Origin: Methylocystis parvus OBBP
GTDB lineage: Bacteria > Pseudomonadota > Alphaproteobacteria > Rhizobiales > Beijerinckiaceae
Assembly: GCF_027571405.1 (NCBI RefSeq)
Contig: NZ_CP092968.1
Coordinates: 2,502,001-2,566,000 of the forward strand
DNA: 64,000 nt
Reading direction: 5' to 3'
Made by a program: the position numbers and the translations under genes
In this document: piece by piece, positions 8,630 through 17,626 of the stretch
How the letters are laid out: each line of letters begins with the position of its first letter
Numbering within the stretch: the stretch's first letter is position 1
The notes under the pieces: model-generated
What the model was told of the DNA's origin: nothing
Database searches by the model: none
The model's input: only the letters and a program-made list of their open reading frames with translations

Positions 8630-9313
8630 ATGCTGATCTGCATCCCCGAAGTCTTGACGAAGCAGCAGGTCGCCTATTTCCGCGAGACGATGGCGGCCGC
8701 CGATTGGGAGGACGGCCGCGCGACCGCCGGTTCCCAATCCTCTCTCGTGAAGAACAATCTGCAATTGCCGCAGGACGGCGCGGTCGCGCGCGAATTGGGA
8801 GAGCATGTGCTGCAGGCGCTCGTGGACAATCCGGGCTTCGTGTCGGCGGCTTTGCCCCTGAAAATTTTTCCGCCGCTTTTCAACCGCTATGGCGTCGGAC
8901 AGAATTTCGGTCTTCACGTCGACAACGCCATACGCGGCGTTCCAGGCACGCCGGTCCGAATCCGCACCGATCTTTCCTGTACGCTGTTTCTGTCGGAGGC
9001 GGAGGATTATGACGGCGGCGAACTCGTCATCGAGGACCGCGTTGGCAGCCAGGAGGTCAAGCTTGCCGCCGGCGATCTCGTTCTCTACCCTTCGACGAGC
9101 CTTCATTTCGTTCGCGAAGTCACGCGCGGCGAACGCGTCGCTTCGTTTTTTTGGCTGCAAAGCATGATCAGGGACAATGTGGCCCGCGCTTTGCTGTTCG
9201 ATCTGGACCAGGCGATACAGTCCTTGAGCAATCGGCTTGGCGCGGGCGATCCCGCTTGCGTCCGGCTAACCGGCATCTATCACAACCTCATTCGGATATG
9301 GGCGGAAGCATGA
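8630..9313 (+). CDS. piuC: PKHD-type Fe/2-oxoglutarate dioxygenase PiuC, second copy
   Basis: 227 residues, the usual PiuC length. All expected ligands are present: H96 and D98 ([10 protein letters not shown]), H159 (STSLHFV) and R169 (RGERVAS). The tail FDLDQAIQ and [13 protein letters not shown] is typical. Proteins of this family are iron-repressed and coupled to TonB receptors; the substrate is unproven, though siderophore modification or release is often proposed. It is clearly paralogous to the gene just upstream. Its stop overlaps the exbB start (ATGA), so translation is coupled. Confidence 0.93.
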   Translation: MLICIPEVLTKQQVAYFRETMAAADWEDGRATAGSQSSLVKNNLQLPQDGAVARELGEHVLQALVDNPGFVSAALPLKIFPPLFNRYGVGQNFGLHVDNAIRGVPGTPVRIRTDLSCTLFLSEAEDYDGGELVIEDRVGSQEVKLAAGDLVLYPSTSLHFVREVTRGERVASFFWLQSMIRDNVARALLFDLDQAIQSLSNRLGAGDPACVRLTGIYHNLIRIWAEA

Positions 9314-10122
9314 AAAACATGATGCGTTCAGCGTTCCTGGGAATGCTTTCTTTCGCGGCCTTCGTTCCTGCGGGCTGGGCTCAGGGAAATCCAACCGCGC
9401 ATGCGGTCGACGCGGCGATCGCGGCGACGAAGCCGCATGATCTCTCCGTCTGGACGATGTTTCTAAACGCCGACATCGTCGTGAAAGTCGTGATGCTCGG
9501 CTTGCTTCTCGCTTCGATCGGCACCTGGACGGTTCTCATCGCCAAGACGATCGAATTGAAGCGCGCGCGTCAGCGCGCCGTCGACGCCATCGCCAAACTT
9601 TCCGAAGCGCGCGGACTGTCGGAGGCGCGTCTCGCGCTCGGCAATGGCGACCGCCTCACGACGGCGCTCCTTTCGGAAGCCACGCGCGAATTGAAGCTGT
9701 CGTCCGACATTCTCTCCGGTCCCGGCGTCAAGGAGCGCGTCGCGGCCTGTTTCTCGGAAGTCGAACGCGCCGAGGCGCTGTCGATCAAGCGCGGCACGGG
9801 GCTGCTGGCCTCGGTCGGTTCGACGGGTCCCTTCGTCGGCCTCTTCGGCACGGTCTGGGGCATCATGAACAGCTTCATCGGCATTTCGAAAGCGCAGACG
9901 ACCAATCTCGCCGTCGTCGCGCCCGGCATCGCCGAAGCCTTGCTCGCGACCGCCATCGGCCTCTTCGCGGCCATCCCGGCCGTGCTGATCTACAATCACC
10001 TCGCCCGGCAGACGAGCGCCTATCTCGAACTCGTCTCCAATGTGTCGGGCGAGCTGTTGCGCATCGTCTCCCGCGATCTCGATCGCGGACATCATGCAAG
10101 CAAGATCCACGCGGCGGAGTAA
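9310..10122 (+). CDS. exbB: TonB-system energizer ExbB
   Basis: 270 residues starting at the ATG at 9310, which overlaps the piuC stop; upstream in-frame codons belong to the shadow of piuC. A signal-like N-terminus (residues 1-27, ending GWAQG) is followed by three membrane segments: about 55-78, [20 protein letters not shown] near 155-180, and [20 protein letters not shown] near 205-225. This is the MotA/TolQ/ExbB proton-channel family. With ExbD it uses the proton gradient to energise TonB for the receptor at 5368. Confidence 0.95.
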   Translation: MKNMMRSAFLGMLSFAAFVPAGWAQGNPTAHAVDAAIAATKPHDLSVWTMFLNADIVVKVVMLGLLLASIGTWTVLIAKTIELKRARQRAVDAIAKLSEARGLSEARLALGNGDRLTTALLSEATRELKLSSDILSGPGVKERVAACFSEVERAEALSIKRGTGLLASVGSTGPFVGLFGTVWGIMNSFIGISKAQTTNLAVVAPGIAEALLATAIGLFAAIPAVLIYNHLARQTSAYLELVSNVSGELLRIVSRDLDRGHHASKIHAAE

Positions 10123-10128
10123 GCGATC

Positions 10129-10560
10129 ATGGCCGCGCATCTTGGAAGAGACGATCTTCAGGAAACGCATGAGATCAACGTCACGCCTTTCATTGACGTG
10201 ATGCTGGTTCTGCTCATCATCTTCATGGTGGCCGCGCCGCTCGCGACCGTCGACCTCCCCGTCGATCTGCCGGCCTCCAACGCCGCGCCGCATGAGAAGC
10301 CGGAAAAGCCCGTCTATGTGACGATCCAATCCGACCTCGCCCTCGCCATCGGCGACGCGCCGGTGAAGCGCAGCGAACTCGTCGCGACGCTCGAGCATCA
10401 GCTCGGCGACAAAAGCAAGCGCATCTATCTGCGCGCCGACGCCGCCGTGCCCTATGGCGAGATGATGGCGGTGCTGGAGCGGCTGCGGGCCGGCGGATTT
10501 CTGAAAGTCGCGCTGGTCGCGCTCGACGCCGGCGGCAAAGATCCGAGCGCCGTGAAATGA
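10129..10560 (+). CDS. exbD: TonB-system protein ExbD
   Basis: 143 residues. A short cytoplasmic N-terminus leads to one membrane helix with the channel aspartate in TPFIDVMLVLLIIFMVAAPL; the periplasmic domain follows (VYVTIQSDLALAIGD, then IYLRADAAVPYGEMMAVLERLR). Six bases separate it from exbB and its stop overlaps the tonB start (ATGA). The protein forms the proton path with ExbB. Confidence 0.95.
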   Translation: MAAHLGRDDLQETHEINVTPFIDVMLVLLIIFMVAAPLATVDLPVDLPASNAAPHEKPEKPVYVTIQSDLALAIGDAPVKRSELVATLEHQLGDKSKRIYLRADAAVPYGEMMAVLERLRAGGFLKVALVALDAGGKDPSAVK

Positions 10561-11348
10561 GCGGCGCGACGGCACTCAGGAACGAAGCGCCGAACAACAG
10601 GCTTTGGAGTCTTGCGGCGTTCTGCGCGATCCTTCTGCATGTCGGCGGCGCAGCGACGGCGCTTCTCACGCTGCGCGGCGACATTGACGACGATATGAGC
10701 GGCGCGCCCGCGATCGAACTTTCGCTCGAACCCGTCGCCGCGCGCGAGACCGAGCCCACCGATCTTCCGCCCGGCCCCGTGACCGACGAGTCCGCCGCGG
10801 CGGCGCCTTCCGTCGCCTCGGCGGAGACGAAGGAGAACACCGAAGAGAAAATCGCGCGCACCGAGGCGGAAGACGCGGAGCTGTCGCGCGACGCCAAGCC
10901 GGAAAAGCCGGTCGAGGACGAGAAGTCGCGGCAGGCCCAGCAGGTGGTTTCGAGCGAATCCGCCGCCTCCGAAGCGACTGCGCCGCCGAAATCCGAAGCC
11001 GCCAAAGTCGCCGATCGTCCCGCCGCGCCCGTGCAGGGCGCGGACGCCGCGGCGAACGCCGTCAAGCTGACCTGGCAGAAGGCGCTGATGGCCCATCTCA
11101 ACCGCGCGAAGCGCTATCCCGCCGGCGGCGGCAGACGCAGCGCGGAGGCGACCGTCCACTTCACGCTCGACCGGCGCGGCCACGTTCTGGGCTACAGCAT
11201 TAAACGCTCGTCGGGCCTGCCGCCTTTCGACGAGGCCGCGCTCAACATGATGAAGAAAGCCGACCCTGTTCCCGCTCCCCCGCCGGTCATCGCCGATGAG
11301 AACCTGTCTTTCGACGTGCCGGTGCAGTTCAGAGTCGACCACCGATAG
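10557..11348 (+). CDS. tonB: Energy transducer TonB
   Basis: 263 residues. One N-terminal membrane anchor (LWSLAAFCAILLHVGGAATALL, residues 16-37) is followed by a Pro/Glu/Lys-rich periplasm-spanning stretch (about 60-165). The C-terminal TonB fold begins WQKALMAHLNRAKRYPAGG and continues with VHFTLDRRGHVLGYSIKRSSG and FDEAALNMM. It ends the iron operon. Only 53 bases separate it from the convergent glycosyltransferase gene. Confidence 0.93.
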   Translation: MSGATALRNEAPNNRLWSLAAFCAILLHVGGAATALLTLRGDIDDDMSGAPAIELSLEPVAARETEPTDLPPGPVTDESAAAAPSVASAETKENTEEKIARTEAEDAELSRDAKPEKPVEDEKSRQAQQVVSSESAASEATAPPKSEAAKVADRPAAPVQGADAAANAVKLTWQKALMAHLNRAKRYPAGGGRRSAEATVHFTLDRRGHVLGYSIKRSSGLPPFDEAALNMMKKADPVPAPPPVIADENLSFDVPVQFRVDHR

Positions 11349-11401
11349 ACGCGCGCCGGCGCCGTGTGCGCGAGAGATGCGCGCAAGCGGCTATGGAACG
11401 C

Positions 11402-12379
11402 TCAGGCGCCGCCGAAAATGATCCGGTCCGCGAGCCAGCGGCGCGGCGCCAGGGGCAGGAGGGCCATGACGAGCAGCAGGCCGACATTCTTGGCCCGGCG
11501 CAGGGGGTCGATCGCGGGTTGGAGCAAGAAGCCTTTGATCGCCGCGGCGACGGTGACGAGACGGCTCTGATCGGGCAATGGCCGTCGATCGTAGCCGGCG
11601 TCCTTGGCCAATAAAAGCCATAGCGAGGGATAGGCGCCGACGAGGTGATCGCGCCGCGGAAGGTTCACGCCACGCTCCAGAGCGAAGCGCTGCGCATTCT
11701 GCTGCGCCCAATACTGGTAATATGCGTGATCCCCCAGATTGCGAACGGTCTTGCGTCCGGACGTCATCGAGACGTTCCCGCCATGCGTCCGGTAGACGCC
11801 AAGAACGTCGTCCACATGCGCGATCTTCCCGAAGACGGGCGCCGAGTAGAGGAGATAGGCGTCGACGCCGTCGCCATCGAGGCCGGCGGCGCGCGCGAGG
11901 ACCGTCGAGACATAGTCGCGGTCGAATGCGTTGCCGCTCATCGGCGCCGACGGATAATAGCCGTAAGCGGCGAGAAAAGCGGCGTGGCCTTCTTCGAGAA
12001 AGGCCTCGGCCGGCCAGATCTTCTCGCGATCGCCATTGAGGCTGAGACGATAATTCAGGCAGACGACGCCCGGCCGCCAAGACTGCGCGATCCGCGCGCA
12101 TGCCTCCGGAAGCAGCCAATCGTCGGCGTCCAGACTGATGACGATCTCGCCGCGCGCGGCCTCCACCCCCGTGCGCAGCGCTTGCGCCTGCCCGCCATTT
12201 TCCTTGAAGATGGCGACGACGCGGGGGCGCGACGCGATCACATCCCGGGAATTATCCGTCGAGCCGTCGTCGACCACCACGCACTCGACCTCCGAATGCG
12301 TCTGCGACAAGACGGAGTCGATGGCGTCTCCGAGAAACCGGCCGTAATTATAATTGGTGATGACGACCGAGATCAGCAT
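11402..12379 (-). CDS. Glycosyltransferase family 2
   Basis: 325 residues from the ATG at 12379, which overlaps the upstream gene's stop in the sequence ATGCTGA. The GT-A core is clear: ISVVITNYNYGRFLGDAIDSV at the start, CVVVDDGSTDNS, and the metal-binding ISLDADDWL (DxD-like). The C-terminal third carries hydrophobic segments (KGFLLQPAI, NVGLLLVMALLPLAP) that may touch the membrane. It is the last gene of a four-gene leftward operon with two other glycosyltransferases and a flippase, so it should build a surface polysaccharide repeat unit. Sugar specificity cannot be told. Confidence 0.9.
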   Translation of the reverse strand: MLISVVITNYNYGRFLGDAIDSVLSQTHSEVECVVVDDGSTDNSRDVIASRPRVVAIFKENGGQAQALRTGVEAARGEIVISLDADDWLLPEACARIAQSWRPGVVCLNYRLSLNGDREKIWPAEAFLEEGHAAFLAAYGYYPSAPMSGNAFDRDYVSTVLARAAGLDGDGVDAYLLYSAPVFGKIAHVDDVLGVYRTHGGNVSMTSGRKTVRNLGDHAYYQYWAQQNAQRFALERGVNLPRRDHLVGAYPSLWLLLAKDAGYDRRPLPDQSRLVTVAAAIKGFLLQPAIDPLRRAKNVGLLLVMALLPLAPRRWLADRIIFGGA

Positions 12380-13443
12380 GCCGGAATCCTTTTTTCGGCT
12401 GTCTGTTCGGGCGTCGCCATCTCGAGGAGACGCGACGCCACGGATTCCCACGAATAGCGACGGCGATAGGCGTCGACGTCGGCTCGACCCGGCGGCGAAG
12501 CCGCCCGCAACGCCGTCCATATCGCCCCCGCGCTCGCATCCGCGTCGATGAAGCTCGCCCAGGGCGGTGCGACCGAACGATGAATCGGGATGTCGCTGCA
12601 CAGGATCGCGCGGCCGCCAATCGCGCTTTCGACCAGCGGCATGTTGAACCCCTCGGCGAGCGACAGAGACAGGAAGCAGCTCGCATTGCGGACGAGCCAG
12701 CGCAAGCCGTCGTCCTGCAGATCGCGCAGCCAGACCAGGCGCGTCGGGTCGCGCGAGGCGGCGTCATGGACGCGTCCGACGATCTCGCCCCAACCGGGCC
12801 TGCCGACAAGAACGACCGGCGGCGCGCCCTCCGGCGCGTTCTCGATCAGTTCGATCAGACGATCATAGCCCTTGCGCGGTTCGACGGTCCCGACCATGAG
12901 GATGAAGGATTCCGGCGCGCCGTCCGGCCGCTGCACGGGGCCCGCGACGTCGAGGCCGGGCGCATTGCCGCACCAGTCTATATCCGCGCGGCCGAGCAGG
13001 CGGCGCAGCTCTTCCGCCACCGGCGGCGTCGTGCCCAGGAAGCGGTCGTATCGCCGCGCCATGAGGTTCTCGACGTAGCGGTAAAGCAGACGGCCCTTCC
13101 ACGGCATGCGCCGCTTCCAAGACCATGGAAAGACGTCGTGGGCGATCCGGCACAGATAGTCGCCGGAGAAGTGGAATAGCGGGCTCGCCGGCGCCGTCGG
13201 AAAGACGATCGCCTCGGGCGACAATCCGTCCCGGCGAATGGTCTGCGGCAGCAACAGCCAGTCGCGATAAACGTTCCGCACCGTCACGAGCCCGCTCTTG
13301 TCAGAGAAAGCGCTCGTGTCGCGCACGAAAGCGATGGCGTCCGGCCGCGTCTGCCGGACAGCCTCGAAGAGTTTCACGCCATAGCGCTCGACGCCCGTCA
13401 TGGCCGGCCGCCGCGTGGCGAGGATGAGATCGAAGATCAGCAT
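12373..13443 (-). CDS. Glycosyltransferase (GT4/GT1-like, GT-B fold)
   Basis: 356 residues. The N-terminal GT-B half includes TGVERYGVKLFEAV, and the donor-binding half has ILMVGTVEPRKGYDRLIEL, VVLVGRPGWG and SLAEGFNMPLVESAIGGRAILCSDIPIHR, which carries the E-x7-E type motif of family 4. It overlaps the genes on both sides by 7 bases, each time through ATGCTGA, so translation is tightly coupled. Likely a mannosyl- or similar transferase in polysaccharide assembly; the donor is unknown. Confidence 0.9.
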   Translation of the reverse strand: MLIFDLILATRRPAMTGVERYGVKLFEAVRQTRPDAIAFVRDTSAFSDKSGLVTVRNVYRDWLLLPQTIRRDGLSPEAIVFPTAPASPLFHFSGDYLCRIAHDVFPWSWKRRMPWKGRLLYRYVENLMARRYDRFLGTTPPVAEELRRLLGRADIDWCGNAPGLDVAGPVQRPDGAPESFILMVGTVEPRKGYDRLIELIENAPEGAPPVVLVGRPGWGEIVGRVHDAASRDPTRLVWLRDLQDDGLRWLVRNASCFLSLSLAEGFNMPLVESAIGGRAILCSDIPIHRSVAPPWASFIDADASAGAIWTALRAASPPGRADVDAYRRRYSWESVASRLLEMATPEQTAEKRIPAC

Positions 13444-14597
13444 CCTGCCGGCTCCCGCTCGACGACGCCGCGCGCCAGATCCGATAGTTCGTCGACGAGC
13501 TTCGGGACGGCGCGCGAGCGAGCGCGCGCCGTCATCTGGGCGGCGATTTTGGAGGGGTCCACGCCGCCCGCCAGCATGAGCGCGCGGACCCGCGCCATCG
13601 CCGCAAGATAATGCTGCGCTTCGTAGCGCTCGACGAAATAGACGCCCTCATATCCGTCATAGGCGGCGCGCAAGGTCGGCAGAGTCGGAAGGATGTATGG
13701 CCGTCCGCAGGCGAGCCCCTCGACGACGACATAGGGAGAGCCCTCGCCGAAGGCCGAACACATCAGTCCGAGATGGCAGGAGCGCATGGCGTCCGCGAGC
13801 GCTCGAGGCCCCAGAAAACCATGGTCGATGACGAGATCGTCGAGCCCTTCGCGCCCGAACGCCTCGAAGTCCGAGCCGAAATAATGGAACTCGAACGCGT
13901 TCGGCGTCGTGCGCGAGGCCTCTCTGATGATGTCGAAGAGAAGCTTTGGATTCTTCTGCGGCGCGATGCGGCCGCCATAGAAGACTCGCAGCGGCGCCGC
14001 CGCTTCGAGCGGCGGCAGCGGCGCCGGCGCGAAGCTTTCGTCATACCATGCGTCGAAATAGGCGATGCGCGCGCCGAGCAACCAGCGCGCGATGCGCGGA
14101 ACCCCGGAGGGATCGCGTCCGACGATCTGCACGCGATCCGCGAGGAACGGCAAGAGCAGGCAGCATCCGTGATGGAGAAGCCAGTGAAGGCGATTGCCCG
14201 GACCCGGGCCGGTGCCGTGGATCGTGACCGCGCGTTTTCCAGGAAACAGCAAGCCCGCGAAAATATATTCGGGTCGGCTGAACTCCAGCGTCTGGACATT
14301 ATTCTCGCGCAAAAAGGTCGCGATCGCTCGGCGCTCGGCGAAAACGGCGAGGAGATAGCCGATCCAACGGGGGACGCCGCCCGTCGGCTTCATGTCGACG
14401 TCGAATATGCGCGCCGAGTCGCGCGACTTCCCGGCGGAAACCAGAACAACGCGTTCGGGCGCGCCGTCGAAAATGGTCGCGACATAACGTTCGATGCCGC
14501 CTTGCGTCTGGAAGACGTCGTTCTGATGGAAGAAAGCCACGCGCGGCGCGACGCCAGAATGGGGTCGCCCGCCCGTTCCTGCGCAGATGGCGCTCAT
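13437..14597 (-). CDS. Glycosyltransferase family 4
   Basis: 386 residues. The N-terminal half contains GGIERYVATIFDGAP, and the C-terminal donor half has LRVFYGGRIAPQKNPKLLFDI, FGEGSPYVVVEGLACGRPYIL and a Pro-rich loop after it. Its start overlaps the flippase stop (ATGA at 14594-14597) and its stop overlaps the next transferase. Third enzyme of the leftward EPS operon. Confidence 0.9.
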   Translation of the reverse strand: MSAICAGTGGRPHSGVAPRVAFFHQNDVFQTQGGIERYVATIFDGAPERVVLVSAGKSRDSARIFDVDMKPTGGVPRWIGYLLAVFAERRAIATFLRENNVQTLEFSRPEYIFAGLLFPGKRAVTIHGTGPGPGNRLHWLLHHGCCLLLPFLADRVQIVGRDPSGVPRIARWLLGARIAYFDAWYDESFAPAPLPPLEAAAPLRVFYGGRIAPQKNPKLLFDIIREASRTTPNAFEFHYFGSDFEAFGREGLDDLVIDHGFLGPRALADAMRSCHLGLMCSAFGEGSPYVVVEGLACGRPYILPTLPTLRAAYDGYEGVYFVERYEAQHYLAAMARVRALMLAGGVDPSKIAAQMTARARSRAVPKLVDELSDLARGVVEREPAGC

Positions 14598-16057
14598 AGG
14601 GTCGCCTCACTGTAAGCGCGCTGAAGCCGGCGGGCGACGAGCGCTCGGATTTCGGGAAAAAAGACGAGGATCAGCGCGGCGTATATCGACGCGCCGGAGA
14701 GGATCGCGGCGGCGAGCGCCCCCGCATGCGCCGACGTCTCGGCGACGCTCAGAGCCAGGCCCATGACGCCGCTGGCGGCGCAGATTTTCAAAATGGCGGC
14801 GAAGGAGGGCGGCGGCAGATCCAGCTTGACGAAGCAATAGGCGAAAGCGCCGAACGTCGTGATCGCGGTGCCGATCAACATCCCTGCCGCCGCTCCAGAA
14901 AATCCGCCGACATGCAGGCCGATCGCGCAGAAGGCGATGTTCAGGACCGCCTCGACGCTCAGGACATAGAGGGTGAGGGCGGGCCGTTCGACAAGGAACA
15001 TCGACTGCTCGCAAGTGTGGATGCGCAGGAAGCGCAGGCTGGCCGCGGCCATTGCGATGGGCAGAACCGAGATCGTGGCTTCGCGGAACTTCTCCGCGAT
15101 GAGGAGCGTCACGACAGGCTCGGCGAGCATGGCCAATCCGACCGCCGCCGGCAGAAGCACGGCGAAGAGGAGCAGGCCGTTGAAGGAAACCTGAGCGAGA
15201 GCGCCGCGACGGTCGCCATCTTCATAATGCTTGACGGCGAGCGGATAGGCGGCCGCCGTCAGGAGCATGGCGAGCACGCTCGCAATTCTCTGTCCGACGC
15301 CCCAGCCGACGGAGATCAACCCGAGCGCGACGGGGCCGTCCATATATTGCACGAGGACGCGAATGACATTGCCGGCGCCCCATCCGATCACGCCGCCGAC
15401 CAGGATCGGAGCGGCGTAGCGTCGAAGCTCGGCGAATAATTCGCGGTCGAAGGCGCCGAGGCCGAAGCGGAACTGCTTCATCAGGACGAGCGCCGCTATG
15501 GCGAGCGCCTGGCCGGCCGCCTGGGCGCCGAGAACGACGCCCGCGACAGGCCCGTAAGTCAGAATGGCGAGGATCGACAGGGCGGCGCCGGCGACCGAAG
15601 CGATGATCTGCGCCGCGGAATAGGCGCGGATCGCGTGATCCGCGCGCGCCCAGTCGCTGTAATGCGCGACGAGCATGCGAGTGACGAGATAGGCCGCCGT
15701 CCCCGCGACCGTCGCCGCATCCAGCGGCAGATCCAGAAGGAACAGGACGAGAGGCGCGAGGAGAATCTGCAAGAGCGCGCCGAGCGCCGCCATCCGCTGG
15801 TCCATCGCGACGAAGCGTTCCGTGCCGCGGTCGCGAAACCGCTCCCGGAAACGCAGCACGAAGAGCGTCCAGCCCGTCAGGCCGGCATAGGCGACGATTT
15901 CCTGCACGGCGATGATGAAATTGACGAAGCCGAAAGTCGCCGGATCCAAAAGATACGTCCACGCGATCGTCGTGACGAATTGCACGAAGGGCGGCGCGAA
16001 TTGCGCGGGCAGATAAAGGATCGTGCTGCGCAGAAGTTTTCGAATATGTTCCGCCAT
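14594..16057 (-). CDS. Polysaccharide flippase (Wzx/MATE-like, MOP superfamily)
   Basis: 487 residues from the ATG at 16057; an ATG at 16099 would add 14 and cannot be ruled out. The protein is hydrophobic throughout, with about 12-14 membrane segments, beginning LLRSTILYLPAQFAPPFVQFV as in oligosaccharide flippases. It would move the lipid-linked repeat unit across the inner membrane. It heads the leftward operon of three glycosyltransferases, with which it overlaps. Confidence 0.88.
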   Translation of the reverse strand: MAEHIRKLLRSTILYLPAQFAPPFVQFVTTIAWTYLLDPATFGFVNFIIAVQEIVAYAGLTGWTLFVLRFRERFRDRGTERFVAMDQRMAALGALLQILLAPLVLFLLDLPLDAATVAGTAAYLVTRMLVAHYSDWARADHAIRAYSAAQIIASVAGAALSILAILTYGPVAGVVLGAQAAGQALAIAALVLMKQFRFGLGAFDRELFAELRRYAAPILVGGVIGWGAGNVIRVLVQYMDGPVALGLISVGWGVGQRIASVLAMLLTAAAYPLAVKHYEDGDRRGALAQVSFNGLLLFAVLLPAAVGLAMLAEPVVTLLIAEKFREATISVLPIAMAAASLRFLRIHTCEQSMFLVERPALTLYVLSVEAVLNIAFCAIGLHVGGFSGAAAGMLIGTAITTFGAFAYCFVKLDLPPPSFAAILKICAASGVMGLALSVAETSAHAGALAAAILSGASIYAALILVFFPEIRALVARRLQRAYSEATL

Positions 16058-16278
16058 TGGAGACGACCGCTTCCCGAAGCAATGCCGCGCGATCCTCATA
16101 TCGTCGCTTCGACGCGCCCGGCCAAGTCTTCTCTGCCTCCTTTAGCGCAAGGAAGATACCAAATATGGAAATTAAAGTTTACGCGAAGGAGCGCTGGCGT
16201 TATTCGCGCTTTTCCGCAATGCTAAATTAACTTCCGCGCCGTCGAATGCGCGCGTCTTGTGCAAATGCGTGCGCTCAC

Positions 16279-17415
16279 ATGGTCTCCAAACGTTATCTCG
16301 CTCTGGACGGGCTGCGCGGCGTCGCGGCGTTGGCCGTCATCTTCTATCACGCGCCCTGGACGACGCATTTCTCAAATCTCGAGGCGACGAGAAACGCCTA
16401 TCTTGCGGTCGATTTCTTTTTCATCCTGTCGGGCTTCGTCATCGCCGCGAACTATGCGAGAAACATTGCGGACGGGCGGGACTTGCGCGTCTTCTTAACC
16501 AAGCGCTTCTTTCGCCTCTATCCCTTGCATTTCGCCATTCTCGCAGCGCTGGTCGGGCTCGAAATTCTGAAATGGGCCGCGCAGAGCGGGCGCGCCTCGG
16601 ACGTCGCGCCGTTCACCGGACCGAATTCGCTCTCCCTGCTTTTCGAGAATCTGTTGATGCTGCAAGGCCTCGGGCTCGAGAGCCGGCTGGGATGGAATCC
16701 GCCGGCTTGGAGCGTCGGCGCGGAATGCGTCGCCTATCTGCTTTTCGCCGCGGCGGCGATCGCCGGCCAGGTCAGGCGCAGCGCAAGCGTCGTCGCGATC
16801 TGCGTTCTTTCGCTCGGCGCCTATCTGCTGATCGCGCTGTTCCAGAAAACGCTCGACGCGACCTTTATATTCGGGCTCGTGAGATGCGTCGCGGGCTTCT
16901 CTCTCGGCGTCGCCGTCTGGCTTTATTCCCCGGCCGCCTGGCGCGCGGCGCCGCTCGTCGCGACGGTCGCCGCGCTGCTCGCGCTTACGGTGGCGGCGCT
17001 CGCGCCCGGCGGAGAAACAGTCGCGATCATACCGCTCTTCGTCGCGCTCACCGCGTCGCTTCAATATGATCGCGGCCTCCTCGCCGAACGGCTTTCGACG
17101 CCGGCGATCCAATTCCTCGGGCGCGCCTCATATTCGATCTATCTGACGCATATGCCGATATTCTATATATTCACGATCGTTCTGAAGCGCGTCGGCCACG
17201 TTCCTTTTCACGCTGGCGCGCATGGCCAAATTCTGGATATTGGCTCGCCCTGGACGGGCGATCTGCTTTTCGCGGGGGTTGTCGGCGTGACTCTGATGAC
17301 GTCTTGGGCGACTTACAGGCTCATCGAGGAGCCGGGTCGCCGCTTCGGGGCGCGCATCGCGCAATCTCTGGCGTCCCGGACGGGACGCCAGACCGGGATC
17401 GAACAGTCGGCGTAA
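16279..17415 (+). CDS. Membrane acyltransferase (OafA/YrhL family, acyltransferase 3)
   Basis: 378 residues from the ATG at 16279; an ATG at 16246 is the alternative. It shows the acyltransferase-3 signature near the N-terminus: RYLALDGLRGVAALAVIFYH with the conserved His, then AVDFFFILSGFVIA and RFFRLYPLHF. About ten membrane segments follow, with QFLGRASYSIYLTHMP near the end. Members O-acetylate or succinylate surface sugars. Its place between the flippase operon and the wecG-type gene suggests decoration of the same polysaccharide. Confidence 0.9.
   Translation: MVSKRYLALDGLRGVAALAVIFYHAPWTTHFSNLEATRNAYLAVDFFFILSGFVIAANYARNIADGRDLRVFLTKRFFRLYPLHFAILAALVGLEILKWAAQSGRASDVAPFTGPNSLSLLFENLLMLQGLGLESRLGWNPPAWSVGAECVAYLLFAAAAIAGQVRRSASVVAICVLSLGAYLLIALFQKTLDATFIFGLVRCVAGFSLGVAVWLYSPAAWRAAPLVATVAALLALTVAALAPGGETVAIIPLFVALTASLQYDRGLLAERLSTPAIQFLGRASYSIYLTHMPIFYIFTIVLKRVGHVPFHAGAHGQILDIGSPWTGDLLFAGVVGVTLMTSWATYRLIEEPGRRFGARIAQSLASRTGRQTGIEQSA
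17367..17392. repeat. Perfect 12-base inverted repeat at the 3' end of the acyltransferase gene
   Basis: TCTGGCGTCCCG and CGGGACGCCAGA flank two bases (GA). The structure lies in the coding sequence, 23 bases before the stop codon region. In RNA it would form a very stable hairpin. No T-run follows, so it is not a standard intrinsic terminator; it may slow decay or pause transcription. Confidence 0.6.
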
Positions 17416-17626
17416 ACCGCTCCGCGCTGTCCCTCTACAGGAAAACATGTTTCATTTTGGGATGGCCTCCCGCTTTCGTCTGTGCCGAAAAACGATGGCG
17501 GAAACGTCAGGAATCAACAAAGTCTATTCAATTCAGATTGGTAGAGCGATCCGCGCGCGACGGCGCATCGGTTGCTGAATGCGCATGTGGCGTCGACTCC
17601 TGACGCCGTCATGCGAGTTGACGACG

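Noticed and set aside
8518..9012. Frame between the two PiuC genes as a separate gene
   Set aside because: Out of frame with both true genes and without ribosome site or domain.
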